From Nitrospiraceae bacterium (GTDB lineage Bacteria > Nitrospirota > UBA9217), in NCBI GenBank assembly GCA_003454665.1, contig DMKB01000138.1, forward strand, positions 1 through 9,208: a stretch of DNA of 9,208 nucleotides, given 5' to 3'. The notes under the pieces were generated by a model. It was not told the DNA's origin. It did no database searches and was given only the letters and a program-made list of their open reading frames with translations. This document shows positions 1-5,883 of this stretch, in pieces (position 1 is the first letter of the stretch; every line of letters begins with the position of its first letter). The position numbers and the translations under genes are program-made.

Positions 1-567
1 GTCAGATCGAAAATCTCTGAGCATCACCGGGTCGAGTCTCCTCCCGACCCATCCCTCGATCCCCTCGCCGAGAGGGATGCGGACTTTCCCTGTGGCTTTC
101 TGATGATGATCGTTCCTCGCAGCGACCACCAGGGCATCCTTTTTTTTGTTATAGAGATAAATGAGACAGGCATCAGCCTCCATGACCCTGGCCGTAATAT
201 CGGCGACGTCCTTTAAGCGCTTTTCGTACAACCGGTGCGAGTTCGCCGCATGGTTCACATCATAGATGCCGAGAAATTTTATAAAGAGGTCGTCCTTGAC
301 ATCAAGAAGCTCCTCCTGCTTGATATGCAGTTCGAGGTTTGCGTCCTCCAACCTGCTAAAGTAAGGAAGGATCTTCTTCTTATACAGGACGTACGCGAGG
401 AACGGAATGGCGGCAAGCAGCGCAAGTAAGAGCACAAAAAATATGCCCGTCTCCCCCCGCGCGGCAAGAAAACCCGTTCCGGCGCCCGTCAAAACCGCCG
501 CCGCTAAAAGAAGCGCAATTAAGATAACCAGAAGTCCTTTCCTGCGCACTACCCTGCTGTTCTGCAT
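1..567 (-). CDS. Membrane-anchored GAF-domain sensor protein, 3' part outside window
   Basis: Open reading frame of 189 codons from an ATG at 567 that runs off the left edge without a stop. GGGAGG lies about 9 nt upstream of the ATG. The protein begins with a short basic stretch (VVRRK), then two hydrophobic segments at about residues 12-33 and 41-62, then a basic stop-transfer KKK. A charged, probably coiled-coil linker follows (residues about 70-95). From about residue 118 the sequence reads like the start of a GAF domain: VADITARVMEADACLIYLY, then a strand with AARND, then LGEGIEGWVG, the typical GAF strand-helix. GAF domains bind small ligands or mediate dimerisation in histidine kinases, cyclic-di-GMP enzymes and transcriptional regulators. 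The output domain lies outside the window. It starts 46 nt after cbiO and is probably co-transcribed, so a link to metal status is possible but is only inference. Confidence 0.8.
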   Translation of the reverse strand, partial: MQNSRVVRRKGLLVILIALLLAAAVLTGAGTGFLAARGETGIFFVLLLALLAAIPFLAYVLYKKKILPYFSRLEDANLELHIKQEELLDVKDDLFIKFLGIYDVNHAANSHRLYEKRLKDVADITARVMEADACLIYLYNKKKDALVVAARNDHHQKATGKVRIPLGEGIEGWVGRRLDPVMLRDFRSD

Positions 568-613
568 CGTACCTTTCCTCCCTGTTTCCCGCAGGCCTTC
601 GATAAAAAGCGTA

Positions 614-1444
614 TCAACCCCGGATCAAACGGTCCAGATCATCAACGGCCTGCTCCAGATGCGTTGGTATATCAACAGCCATTCCCCGCTCCCTGAGCTT
701 CAGAAAAAGCTCCGTAAGGAGGGGGGGATCAATGTTCGAGGCTGTAAGCGCCTCGGCCTGCAGAAAAATTTCCGACGGCGTACCAGCCGCGAGAATACCC
801 CGGCCCCGCGCCAGCACATACACCCGGTCGGCAAAGCTGCCCACCAGGTTGAGGTCGTGCGTGGTCATCATGACGGTCATCCCGTCGCGGTGCCGTCTGT
901 TCAGGATGCCCACCAGCTCTGCACGGGAACGCGTATCCAGACCTTCGAAGGGCTCATCGAGGATCAGAAGCTCCGGCCCCATGACAAGGGCGCCGGCAAG
1001 GGCTACCTTCCTCTTCTCGCCTCCCGAGAGGTAGTGACATATCTTGTCTCGCAGGTGGGCGATTCCGAGCTCCGACATGACCTGCTCGGCCATGGCCTCA
1101 GCCTTTCCCTTATTATAGCCATAATTTCGCGGAGAAAACGAGATATCGTCCACCGCCGTGGGCGAAAGAATCTGGTCGTCCACGTTCTGCAGGAGAACGC
1201 CGATCCGCTTCCGGATGGTGTTATACTCCTTCGCCGGATCCACGCCGAATACCGACACCCTGCCTTCATCAGGCTGGAGCAGGCCTAGAATATGGTACAG
1301 GAGCGTGGTCTTGCCCGATCCGTTCCCGCCGAGGATCACGACCCGTTCCCCGCGGTTCACCACGAAATCCAGGCCGCAGATGTGAATCTCCGTGGTGTCG
1401 GGGTAAATATGCTTCAGACAGCTGACGGTTACGATCGGTTCCAT
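614..1444 (-). CDS. cbiO: Cobalt/nickel ECF transporter ATPase (A component)
   Basis: 276-residue ABC ATPase that powers metal import together with the CbiM/CbiQ membrane parts encoded upstream. Visible motifs: Walker A GGNGSGKT at 39-46, Q-loop Q86 in LLQNVDDQ, signature LSGGEKR at 139-145, Walker B LLILDEP at 159-165, D-loop EGLD at 167-170 and switch histidine H196 in TTHD. LLQNVDDQ with AVDDISFSPRN is characteristic of the CbiO/EcfA group. The frame is open further upstream to a TTG at 1492, but that extension encodes only the ACAGGAT-type repeat (CSSCLK), so I place the start at the ATG at 1444, where homology begins (MEPIVTV). No good Shine-Dalgarno sits at the normal distance; AAGGA is about 19 nt away with a weak TGGA/TCCA hairpin between. 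It is separated from cbiQ by the GxxExxY cassette, so its expression may depend on read-through. Confidence 0.92.
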   Translation of the reverse strand: MEPIVTVSCLKHIYPDTTEIHICGLDFVVNRGERVVILGGNGSGKTTLLYHILGLLQPDEGRVSVFGVDPAKEYNTIRKRIGVLLQNVDDQILSPTAVDDISFSPRNYGYNKGKAEAMAEQVMSELGIAHLRDKICHYLSGGEKRKVALAGALVMGPELLILDEPFEGLDTRSRAELVGILNRRHRDGMTVMMTTHDLNLVGSFADRVYVLARGRGILAAGTPSEIFLQAEALTASNIDPPLLTELFLKLRERGMAVDIPTHLEQAVDDLDRLIRG

Positions 1445-1469
1445 AATGGAAAAATCCACATTCCTTTTG

Positions 1470-1489
1470 AGACAGGATGAACAGGATAA
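1470..1489. repeat. Left arm of 20-bp inverted repeat flanking the GxxExxY gene
   Basis: agacaggatgaacaggataa at 1470-1489 is the exact reverse complement of 2082-2101. It consists of two ACAGGAT units and is in the opposite orientation to the large repeat tract at 1985-2260. It abuts the cbiO start region and marks one edge of the inserted segment. Confidence 0.85.
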
Positions 1490-1543
1490 CAACTAAGAAA
1501 AATAAGACGAATAAAGCACCTGCTTGTCATGAACGCTTTACAA

Positions 1544-1927
1544 TCACAAATGTAGTACTTTGCGTTTAAACTCAAGCTTTGGTTTGCCGAAGTTCAGGGG
1601 AAGTCCGACCTCCTTGCTCGTAGATTTCAGATAGTTAACGAGCTGTACTTCATGAACCTTATTGAGATGCTCAACGGACTTGAGTTCAAGGAGAACAGCA
1701 TTATCGACAACAATATCCGCGACATAATCGCCAATAAGTCTATCGCGATAATAAACCTGCATCGGCTGCTGTTGCTGCGCATCCAAGCCCATATGCCCTA
1801 ATTCCACCATAAGTGCATTTTCATATACTTTTTCCATAAAACCGAACCCAAGGGCACTATGAACACTCATGGCAGCCTTGATGATTTTCTCAGTCAGGTC
1901 ATTATACAGCATATTCTGCGAATCCAT
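1544..1927 (-). CDS. GxxExxY family protein (PDDEXK-like)
   Basis: 127-residue protein of the GxxExxY family (TIGR04256/PF13366). The defining motif is GFMEKVY, with G29, E32 and Y35, preceded by the usual helix LTEKIIKAAMSVHSALG. Farther on, D71 in VADIV and E81-x-K83 in LLELKSVE form the D...ExK pattern of PDDEXK nuclease folds, followed by the conserved QLVNYLK (Q95, Y99). The length is typical of the stand-alone family. The biochemical role of the family is not known to me; a nuclease or nucleic-acid-binding activity is inferred from the fold. The start is uncertain: the ATG at 1927 has no clear ribosome site, and Met6 at 1912 is an alternative. The gene interrupts the cbiMQ-cbiO operon and is bracketed by inverted repeats of an intergenic repeat family, suggesting insertion as a cassette. 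Confidence 0.88.
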   Translation of the reverse strand: MDSQNMLYNDLTEKIIKAAMSVHSALGFGFMEKVYENALMVELGHMGLDAQQQQPMQVYYRDRLIGDYVADIVVDNAVLLELKSVEHLNKVHEVQLVNYLKSTSKEVGLPLNFGKPKLEFKRKVLHL

Positions 1928-2081
1928 TCATGCGACGTTGTCAGACCATAAATTGTTTAATGCAAGCAAACGCCTTCATGATGTTTATTCTTTTGTCTCT
2001 TTCCATCCTGTCAATCCTGTCTATACTTTCTTTCCTGCCTTATTCATTTCACCCTGTTTATGCTCTTTCATTCATCCTGCT

Positions 2082-2101
2082 TTATCCTGTTCATCCTGTC
2101 T
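2082..2101. repeat. Right arm of 20-bp inverted repeat flanking the GxxExxY gene
   Basis: ttatcctgttcatcctgtct at 2082-2101 is the exact reverse complement of 1470-1489. The two arms enclose 592 bp that contain the GxxExxY gene and its 5' leader. Confidence 0.85.
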
Positions 2102-2177
2102 AATTAGTCTCTAGCCTGTCTTTTTGCTCTTCCCATCCAGCCTCATCCTGTGGAGCCCCTTTGGAAGTCTCCCGCTG

Positions 2178-2207
2178 AAGCGGGACCGCGGGATCAATCC
2201 TGTCTAA
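2178..2207. repeat. 30-bp repeat block, copy A (hairpin plus ATCCTGT unit)
   Basis: A 30-bp stretch identical to 4001-4030. It begins in the 3' half of a cccgc-tgaa-gcggg hairpin (2171-2184), continues through accgcggg and ends in atcaatcctgtctaa. A second shared block, tcctgtggagccc, precedes both copies (2146 and 3936), so the full repeat is composite, with a variable middle. Confidence 0.8.
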
Positions 2208-2261
2208 TCAGCCTTTCGCCTGGCTTTTGTTATTCCCATCGGCCGCATCCTGTCCTGTCAT

Positions 2262-2966
2262 TCATTTCCATACGATCGCAATCGATAGGATGACCAATCC
2301 CATCCCCAGCGGCAGCCAATCATCCTTTCGCATCTTCTCCACGTCCGTCGATGCCATCCTGCCGCTGTACCCCCTGACCGCCATGACCGCGTAGATCCGC
2401 GTGGACTGTTCCGCGGCCCGCACGAAGAGCATGCCGATCCCCTTCGAGATGTTCGCGCTGTTCTTCACAAGGCTGCCCGGAGAAAAACCGCCCCGCAGCC
2501 GGATGGCCGAGATAAAATTACCCATCATGTCGAAGAGGACGAAAAACGTCCGGTACGTCATCAGCAGGCCTGCGGCAATAATTTCGGGCAACGCAGCACT
2601 CAGGACGGCGAAGAGCCGCGGGAAGGGAGTGCTCACGATGAGCGTAAGCACGGCAAAAGCAGGCGTCGTCGCCTTGAAGAACAGGAGCGCGTACACCCAG
2701 GGCCCGCCCCGGAGGCTCAGGCCGTACAGGAAGACGAAGACAATCGCGTACAGCGAGAGCGCCGCCATCCTGAGCACCGGAAGCCCTGCTGCTGTTGCCG
2801 CGACGAGCATGAGGACGTATGCGCATGCAAGGGGGTAGGGGCTTACAGCCGTCACTGCTGCTGCCACGACGAGAAGGACAAAGAGGACCTTTGCAATCGC
2901 CGAGGCCCGGTGAAATCTCCCGGAACCGCTTGCCGCCCAGAAATCAATCCTCGCTACATCAATCAC
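2262..2966 (-). CDS. cbiQ: Cobalt/nickel ECF transporter transmembrane T component
   Basis: 234-residue polytopic membrane protein that couples the CbiO ATPase to the substrate-binding CbiM. Hydrophobic helices are at about residues 24-42, 46-60, 66-85, 100-112, 120-150 and 216-232. Both EcfT coupling motifs are present: AIRLRGG at about 154-160 and AVMAVRGY at about 193-200, the two Arg-containing coupling helices that contact the ATPase. The frame could begin at a GTG at 2987, but the GTG at 2966 is preceded by a perfect AGGAGG with 5 nt spacing, so I use 2966 (MIDVARIDF). This makes an 8-bp overlap (GTGATTGA) with the end of cbiM, a classic translational-coupling arrangement. Confidence 0.9.
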   Translation of the reverse strand: MIDVARIDFWAASGSGRFHRASAIAKVLFVLLVVAAAVTAVSPYPLACAYVLMLVAATAAGLPVLRMAALSLYAIVFVFLYGLSLRGGPWVYALLFFKATTPAFAVLTLIVSTPFPRLFAVLSAALPEIIAAGLLMTYRTFFVLFDMMGNFISAIRLRGGFSPGSLVKNSANISKGIGMLFVRAAEQSTRIYAVMAVRGYSGRMASTDVEKMRKDDWLPLGMGLVILSIAIVWK

Positions 2967-3672
2967 CGGCCCCTCCTGTTGTTGCACCGTTGCCGGCCTT
3001 CCCGTGCAGCGCGTGGGCCAGCAGGTCCGGTTTGACCTGGGAGATAAATTTCACCACTGCCCCGGTAATCGCGGACTCAATCAGCCAGCCCACAAAGCCG
3101 AGGGAGAGGGCCATGGTGGCGAACAAGGGAACGGATACACGGCCAAGGTGCCCGTGGGCGTGTTCGCCGCTCTCCCCGAACAGACCGGGATCGAGGTTCG
3201 ACGCAGCGACGATCCCGATAAGGAGAACGGTGCTGGTCATTAGAGCGAGCACAGCCGCCGTCCCTGAGCGCCAGAAAACTGGGAGTCGCTTCATGAGAAG
3301 ATAAAAAAAGATATGGCCCAGCACGGCCTCTGATCCGAGGAGCAGGGTATTCAACCCGATCACCGTAATGCCTCCGTGACCCATGAAGGCGAGCATCAGG
3401 TTCGCGATAAAGGCGGCCACAAAGCCGAGAGACGGGCCGAGCAGAATCCCGGCAATGACCGAGAGATTGACATGGTAGGCGATGGGAACAATCTCGAGCG
3501 TCATGGCCACGAGCATGGCCGCCGACAGCGTGCCGAGGAGCGGGATCTTCTTCTTCATGTCCATGCCCCGGAGCCTGAAGAGGCTCACGGCAAGGGCCAG
3601 CGACATCACAACGAACCCCGATACCCATAGCCAGGCCGGCAGCACGCCGTCAGGAATATGCAGGTGAGTCAT
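2959..3672 (-). CDS. cbiM: Cobalt/nickel ECF transporter substrate-binding membrane component (CbiM-like)
   Basis: 237-residue membrane protein. The N-terminus MTHLHIPDGVLP contains the HIPDG signature of CbiM/NikM, whose N-terminal histidine helps bind Co2+ or Ni2+ within the membrane. H67 in YHVNLSV and the loop GHGGITVIGLNTLLLGSE (98-115) match further family blocks. Hydrophobic helices are at about residues 12-32, 46-66, 70-97, 104-128, 137-157 and 180-210. Many family members begin Met-His directly; here the HIPDG histidine is residue 5, preceded by T-H-L. A loop at 167-175 (ESGEHAHGH) is His-rich and may bind metal. No small CbiN, NikN or NikL gene is visible, and the metal cannot be decided from sequence. 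The start ATG at 3672 has a weak AAAAGG about 10 nt upstream. Confidence 0.88.
   Translation of the reverse strand: MTHLHIPDGVLPAWLWVSGFVVMSLALAVSLFRLRGMDMKKKIPLLGTLSAAMLVAMTLEIVPIAYHVNLSVIAGILLGPSLGFVAAFIANLMLAFMGHGGITVIGLNTLLLGSEAVLGHIFFYLLMKRLPVFWRSGTAAVLALMTSTVLLIGIVAASNLDPGLFGESGEHAHGHLGRVSVPLFATMALSLGFVGWLIESAITGAVVKFISQVKPDLLAHALHGKAGNGATTGGAGD
2972..2977 (-). promoter_or_regulatory. Perfect Shine-Dalgarno of cbiQ inside the cbiM 3' end
   Basis: On the minus strand AGGAGG, then GGCCG, then GTG. This decides the cbiQ start at 2966 rather than at the in-frame GTG at 2987. It lies within the last codons of cbiM, so terminating cbiM ribosomes can reinitiate. Confidence 0.8.
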
Positions 3673-4212
3673 GCTCGGAAACCTTTTCGCGTGAACTGAA
3701 ATGGATGTAAATCCAGGCGTGTACTATGGTCCTCAAAACTACAGGTTGCCGCAGATTTACACGGATACGGAAAGTAGAGCTGCTTCATTCTGTTCTTTTT
3801 TTATCCTGCGTATCTCTTCTCGACAGTCTTTAATGAATTCTTTCGTTGTTCCTGTCTTGTCCATCCTATCTCATCCTGACAATCCTGTCTATACAGGTTT
3901 TCATGAATCCCTTTTGCTTTTCCTATCCTGTCTTATCCTGTGGAGCCCGTCCAGTATCCCGACATGTCGGGACTAGATAGCGCGACATCCCGCCCCGCTA
4001 AAGCGGGACCGCGGGATCAATCCTGTCTAAATAGCTTTTAATGATTGCTGTTCGCTTTTCCTCTCTCACCTTTTCTTAACTATTCTATGGGTTCTCTCTT
4101 TTTCTTTTCATCCTGCTTTATCCTGCCTGTGGCCTTTAGGCTATTCATCCTGTCTAACTGGTCTTTAGTCTGTCTTTACACTCTTTCCATCTTGTCAACT
4201 CTGTCTCCCTCA
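3673..4212. repeat. 540-bp intergenic region with ATCCTGT repeats and palindromes
   Basis: No convincing gene is seen. Nearest cbiM (3673-3780) there is presumably its promoter, but no strong -35/-10 pair and no cobalamin riboswitch core was found. gccgcagatttacacggat at 3749-3767 resembles a different class of short intergenic repeat. From about 3800 to 4200 the same ATCCTGT family as at 1985-2260 recurs, including caatcctgtctata (also at 2010) and tcatcctgctttatcctg (also at 2073). A perfect 16-bp palindrome tcccgacatgtcggga sits at 3957-3972 and a cccgc-taaa-gcggg hairpin at 3994-4007. Confidence 0.8.
4001..4030. repeat. 30-bp repeat block, copy B
   Basis: Identical to 2178-2207. In this copy the variable middle between tcctgtggagccc (3936-3948) and the hairpin is longer and holds the extra palindrome at 3957-3972. 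The flanking ATCCTGT units are the same type as in copy A. Confidence 0.8.
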
Positions 4213-4605
4213 TCAGTTCCCGCCGTCTTTCCGTTCCACTTTCTTGATAAAAACCACCTTCCCGTCGCCGCCGATAAAGAGGTTCAGCGCCCAGCTCACG
4301 ACGCTGACAACAAGGGCGCCGAGAAACGCCGCGCCGAAGGTCTCGATAATGAACCCATCCACCAGCTGGGCAACGAGTTTCAAAAGAAGTGCGTTGATCA
4401 CCAGGGTAAAGAGCCCGAGGGACAGGAGATTGATCGGGAGCGTGAGAAGAAGCACGACAGGCCTGAGCACGGCATTCACGAGACCCAGGATGCCCGCGGC
4501 CAGAATACCCAACGGGATACTCTCGATGATAATGCCGTCGATAAGGACCCCTGCCGTCACCAGGGCGAGCAGATTGACAGACCAACGAAGGAGAAAACCA
4601 ATCAT
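4213..4605 (-). CDS. Small membrane protein, phage_holin_4_2 / YvlD family
   Basis: 130-residue, strongly hydrophobic protein with four predicted helices at about residues 5-23, 28-48, 50-75 and 85-110, and a short charged tail KKVERKDGGN. The block LVNAVLRPVVLLLTLPINLLSLGLF, split here by residues 43-67, is characteristic of PF04020 (called phage holin family 4, superfamily IV), a chromosomal family found widely outside phages and including Bacillus YvlD. The function is unknown; no lysis gene is nearby, so a true holin role is unlikely. The frame is open to 4638, but the ATG at 4605 has GGAGG at 4610-4614 with about 4 nt spacing and gives the normal family N-terminus MIGFLLRW. It has its own promoter directly upstream. 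Confidence 0.85.
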   Translation of the reverse strand: MIGFLLRWSVNLLALVTAGVLIDGIIIESIPLGILAAGILGLVNAVLRPVVLLLTLPINLLSLGLFTLVINALLLKLVAQLVDGFIIETFGAAFLGALVVSVVSWALNLFIGGDGKVVFIKKVERKDGGN

Positions 4606-4626
4606 ATGTCCTCCAGAAGCAAGAAA

Positions 4627-4655
4627 AGTGTAACACACTTTGCGCCCCTTTGCAA
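4627..4655 (-). promoter_or_regulatory. Promoter of the holin-like gene with overlapping palindrome
   Basis: On the minus strand TTGCAA (4650-4655), 17 nt, TACACT (4627-4632). Transcription would begin near 4620, giving a leader of about 15 nt that includes GGAGG. A perfect inverted repeat, aaagtgt-aac-acacttt (4625-4641), covers the -10 box and looks like a repressor site. Confidence 0.6.
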
Positions 4656-4858
4656 CAGCGATTCCGTTGATTTTACAAGAGAACTGCCGGATATTCGTTC
4701 AGGCATGCCCGCATTGGTTCATGGTTCAGTTACGGGAGAGGGGAAAGGCAAAGGGTCACTTATGAAGTTGCTTGATGTTGGATGTCCCAGACGGCTTTTT
4801 GGGAGTTTATCGTTCGTGACCGCAGGTGTGCCGAAGTGATCGGCGTGGAGCTTCGTGT

Positions 4859-5149
4859 CTATTTGCCAGCGAGCACTTCAAATCCCTTGAGGTAGTCTTC
4901 ATACTCGATCGGAGCTTCTATGCCGAAATCAGCAAGCAAATCTATTGTCTCACTAAGAGAGATATCAAGCTTTTTTGACAGCCCTCCCAGGGAAAGCCGC
5001 CCTTCCCGGTATTGCTTGATCATCAGAAACTGCCAGCCCTGCTGTATCAGTTCCCGCGCCACAGATGACCTGTCTTTATGCTCCTGACTGGACAAATCAT
5101 CTATGTGCTTCAATTCTGAATTTTTTAACCGTAAGCTTATCACAACCAT
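4859..5149 (-). CDS. UPF0175 family antitoxin-like protein
   Basis: 96-residue protein. Residues 1-35 (ISLRLKNSELKHIDDLSSQEHKDRSS split around 4-30) resemble a ribbon-helix-helix DNA-binding start. Residues 46-85 contain the UPF0175 (PF03683) signature: YREGRLSLGGLSKKLDIS followed by a short helix and FGIEAPIEYEDY. Members usually pair with a PIN-domain (DUF3368) toxin encoded next to them. Here no such toxin follows in the 250 bp downstream, and the neighbouring PIN gene (5236-5625) already has its own VapB partner. AAGGAG lies 6 nt before the ATG. A regulator or orphan antitoxin role is likely but inferred. Confidence 0.82.
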   Translation of the reverse strand: MVVISLRLKNSELKHIDDLSSQEHKDRSSVARELIQQGWQFLMIKQYREGRLSLGGLSKKLDISLSETIDLLADFGIEAPIEYEDYLKGFEVLAGK

Positions 5150-5150
5150 C

Positions 5151-5246
5151 TTAGACTCCTTTTAGACGCTTAAGGGCATCTTCAATGATCCTCTTATGAT
5201 TCCTGCCATAGATGATAATCTGAGATGAGGAAAACTTACGAATAGA
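5151..5246 (-). pseudogene. Remnant 3' end of an unrecognised gene
   Basis: On the minus strand, between the vapC stop and the UPF0175 start, about 31 codons are open without any usable start. They end ...SSQIIIYGRNHKRIIEDALKRLKGV-stop after the conserved-looking block, with the stop one base before the UPF0175 ATG and the UPF0175 Shine-Dalgarno inside its last codons. That spacing is typical of an upstream operon partner. I cannot name the family. It may be chance, but the composition looks protein-like. Confidence 0.35.
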
Positions 5247-5625
5247 GAACTAGTCCACCGAGCTCAGCAATAACGCCGAAATGTCGGTCTCTCGTATAGA
5301 GTGGGATGCGATTGAGAATCGCAAGCGCCGCAATCGATGTATCTGCAGATGGCACCGTTATTCCCTGCGCTCGCAGTGATCGGTACAGCGATGCAGCTTC
5401 AAGATAAACTTGCATGTTCATGTCGAGATAGGGAAGATTCGTCAGCCGTTCTTTCGCTGCAGTGTAGCTTCTGCGATCCCGTATCCCTTGGAGCACCTCT
5501 TGGAGAATGATACCGCATACAGTGGCCCGGTTATGTTCTCTGATGAGGTCTTCGAGCCTGTCGGCATGTTGTGAGGCGGGATGTTGGAGGAAATCGATCC
5601 AGATGGAAGTATCAACGAGAACCAC
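5236..5625 (-). CDS. vapC: VapC-type PIN-domain toxin ribonuclease
   Basis: 129-residue PIN-domain endoribonuclease, the toxin of a type II toxin-antitoxin pair. The metal-binding acidic residues are all present: D5 in VDTSIWIDF, E43 in LQEVLQG, D95 in SADTSIAA and D113 in TRDRHF, so the toxin should be active. The length is normal for VapC. The start is a GTG at 5625 with AAGGGA about 6 nt upstream, overlapping the vapB 3' end by 14 bp, as is usual for co-translated toxin-antitoxin pairs. VapC enzymes cut specific RNAs, often initiator tRNA or the sarcin-ricin loop; the target here is unknown. Confidence 0.92.
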   Translation of the reverse strand: MVLVDTSIWIDFLQHPASQHADRLEDLIREHNRATVCGIILQEVLQGIRDRRSYTAAKERLTNLPYLDMNMQVYLEAASLYRSLRAQGITVPSADTSIAALAILNRIPLYTRDRHFGVIAELGGLVLYS

Positions 5626-5821
5626 GGCGGTCCCTTCTCATTCTCTCGATGTTGCCTTCCCATTTTACCTTACCTCGCAACTCCAAGACCCGTTCAATTT
5701 CCTTTTGTTCGAGCAGTCGCTTCAGGGCGTAGTTGACAATCTCCACTTTCTTGTTGATTCCCGTCATCTTCTGCGCTTTTCGCAGCAAGTCGTCCTGAAT
5801 ATCGATTATCGTACGCGACAT
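5612..5821 (-). CDS. vapB: VapB-type antitoxin
   Basis: 69-residue antitoxin. The N-terminal MSRTIIDIQDDLLRKAQKMTG (residues 1-21) is the ribbon-helix-helix start typical of PF09957-type VapB proteins, followed by a helix KKVEIVNYALKRLLEQKE. The basic C-terminal part, including KVKWEGNIERMRRDRR, probably wraps around VapC. An ATG at 5839 is in frame, but AGGAGGT lies between it and the ATG at 5821 at ideal distance for the latter, so I choose 5821. It overlaps vapC by 14 bp. The antitoxin presumably represses its own promoter (5855-5883) alone or with VapC. Confidence 0.92.
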   Translation of the reverse strand: MSRTIIDIQDDLLRKAQKMTGINKKVEIVNYALKRLLEQKEIERVLELRGKVKWEGNIERMRRDRRGSR

Positions 5822-5854
5822 GACCCACCTCCTGGCCATTCAGATTCTGAAATA

Positions 5855-5883
5855 ACTATACCATATAGATGATATCATTTCAA
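5855..5883 (-). promoter_or_regulatory. vapBC promoter
   Basis: Minus strand TTGAAA (5878-5883), 17 nt, TATAGT (5855-5860). Transcription would start near 5848, about 27 nt before the vapB ATG. The spacer contains a TGATATCA palindrome. Confidence 0.75.

Larger units (their letters stand above)
1928..2261. repeat. Intergenic tract of degenerate ATCCTGT repeats
   Basis: No gene is visible here. From about 1985 the plus strand is dominated by short units of the form (t)(c/t)atcctg(t/c), for example catcctgtcaatcctgtct at 2004-2022 and the run of three around 2073-2100. On the coding (minus) strand this reads ACAGGATGAA/ACAGGATAAA. Toward cbiQ the tract contains tcctgtggagccc (2146-2158), a cccgc-tgaa-gcggg hairpin (2171-2184) and accgcgggatcaatcctgtctaa. 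A homologous tract lies at 3780-4210. No tRNA, promoter or convincing intrinsic terminator is seen. Confidence 0.85.

Noticed and set aside
407..1288. Long plus-strand reading frame antisense to cbiO and the GAF gene
   Set aside because: Shadow of the minus-strand genes: low-complexity, Arg/His-rich translation with no family resemblance, while the opposite strand has complete ABC ATPase motifs.
2171..2184. Intrinsic terminator after cbiQ
   Set aside because: The 5-bp CCCGC/GCGGG hairpin is not followed by a U tract in the transcript direction, and the same hairpin recurs upstream of cbiM, so it is a repeat component.
1985..2260. CRISPR array suggested by recurrent short units
   Set aside because: Units are only 7-10 bp, degenerate and irregularly spaced, with no repeat/spacer periodicity and no cas genes.
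3673..3800. Cobalamin or nickel/cobalt riboswitch upstream of cbiM
   Set aside because: I looked for the conserved cobalamin riboswitch core and for a NikR-type operator and found neither. The sequence resembles ordinary leader plus a short intergenic repeat.
4213..4605. Prophage remnant suggested by the holin family name
   Set aside because: PF04020 proteins are mostly chromosomal and there are no other phage genes in the window.
4045..4839. Long plus-strand reading frame across the repeat tract and antisense to the holin-like gene
   Set aside because: Its start lies in the ATCCTGT repeats and the rest mirrors the PF04020 gene; the charged translation looks like no known protein.
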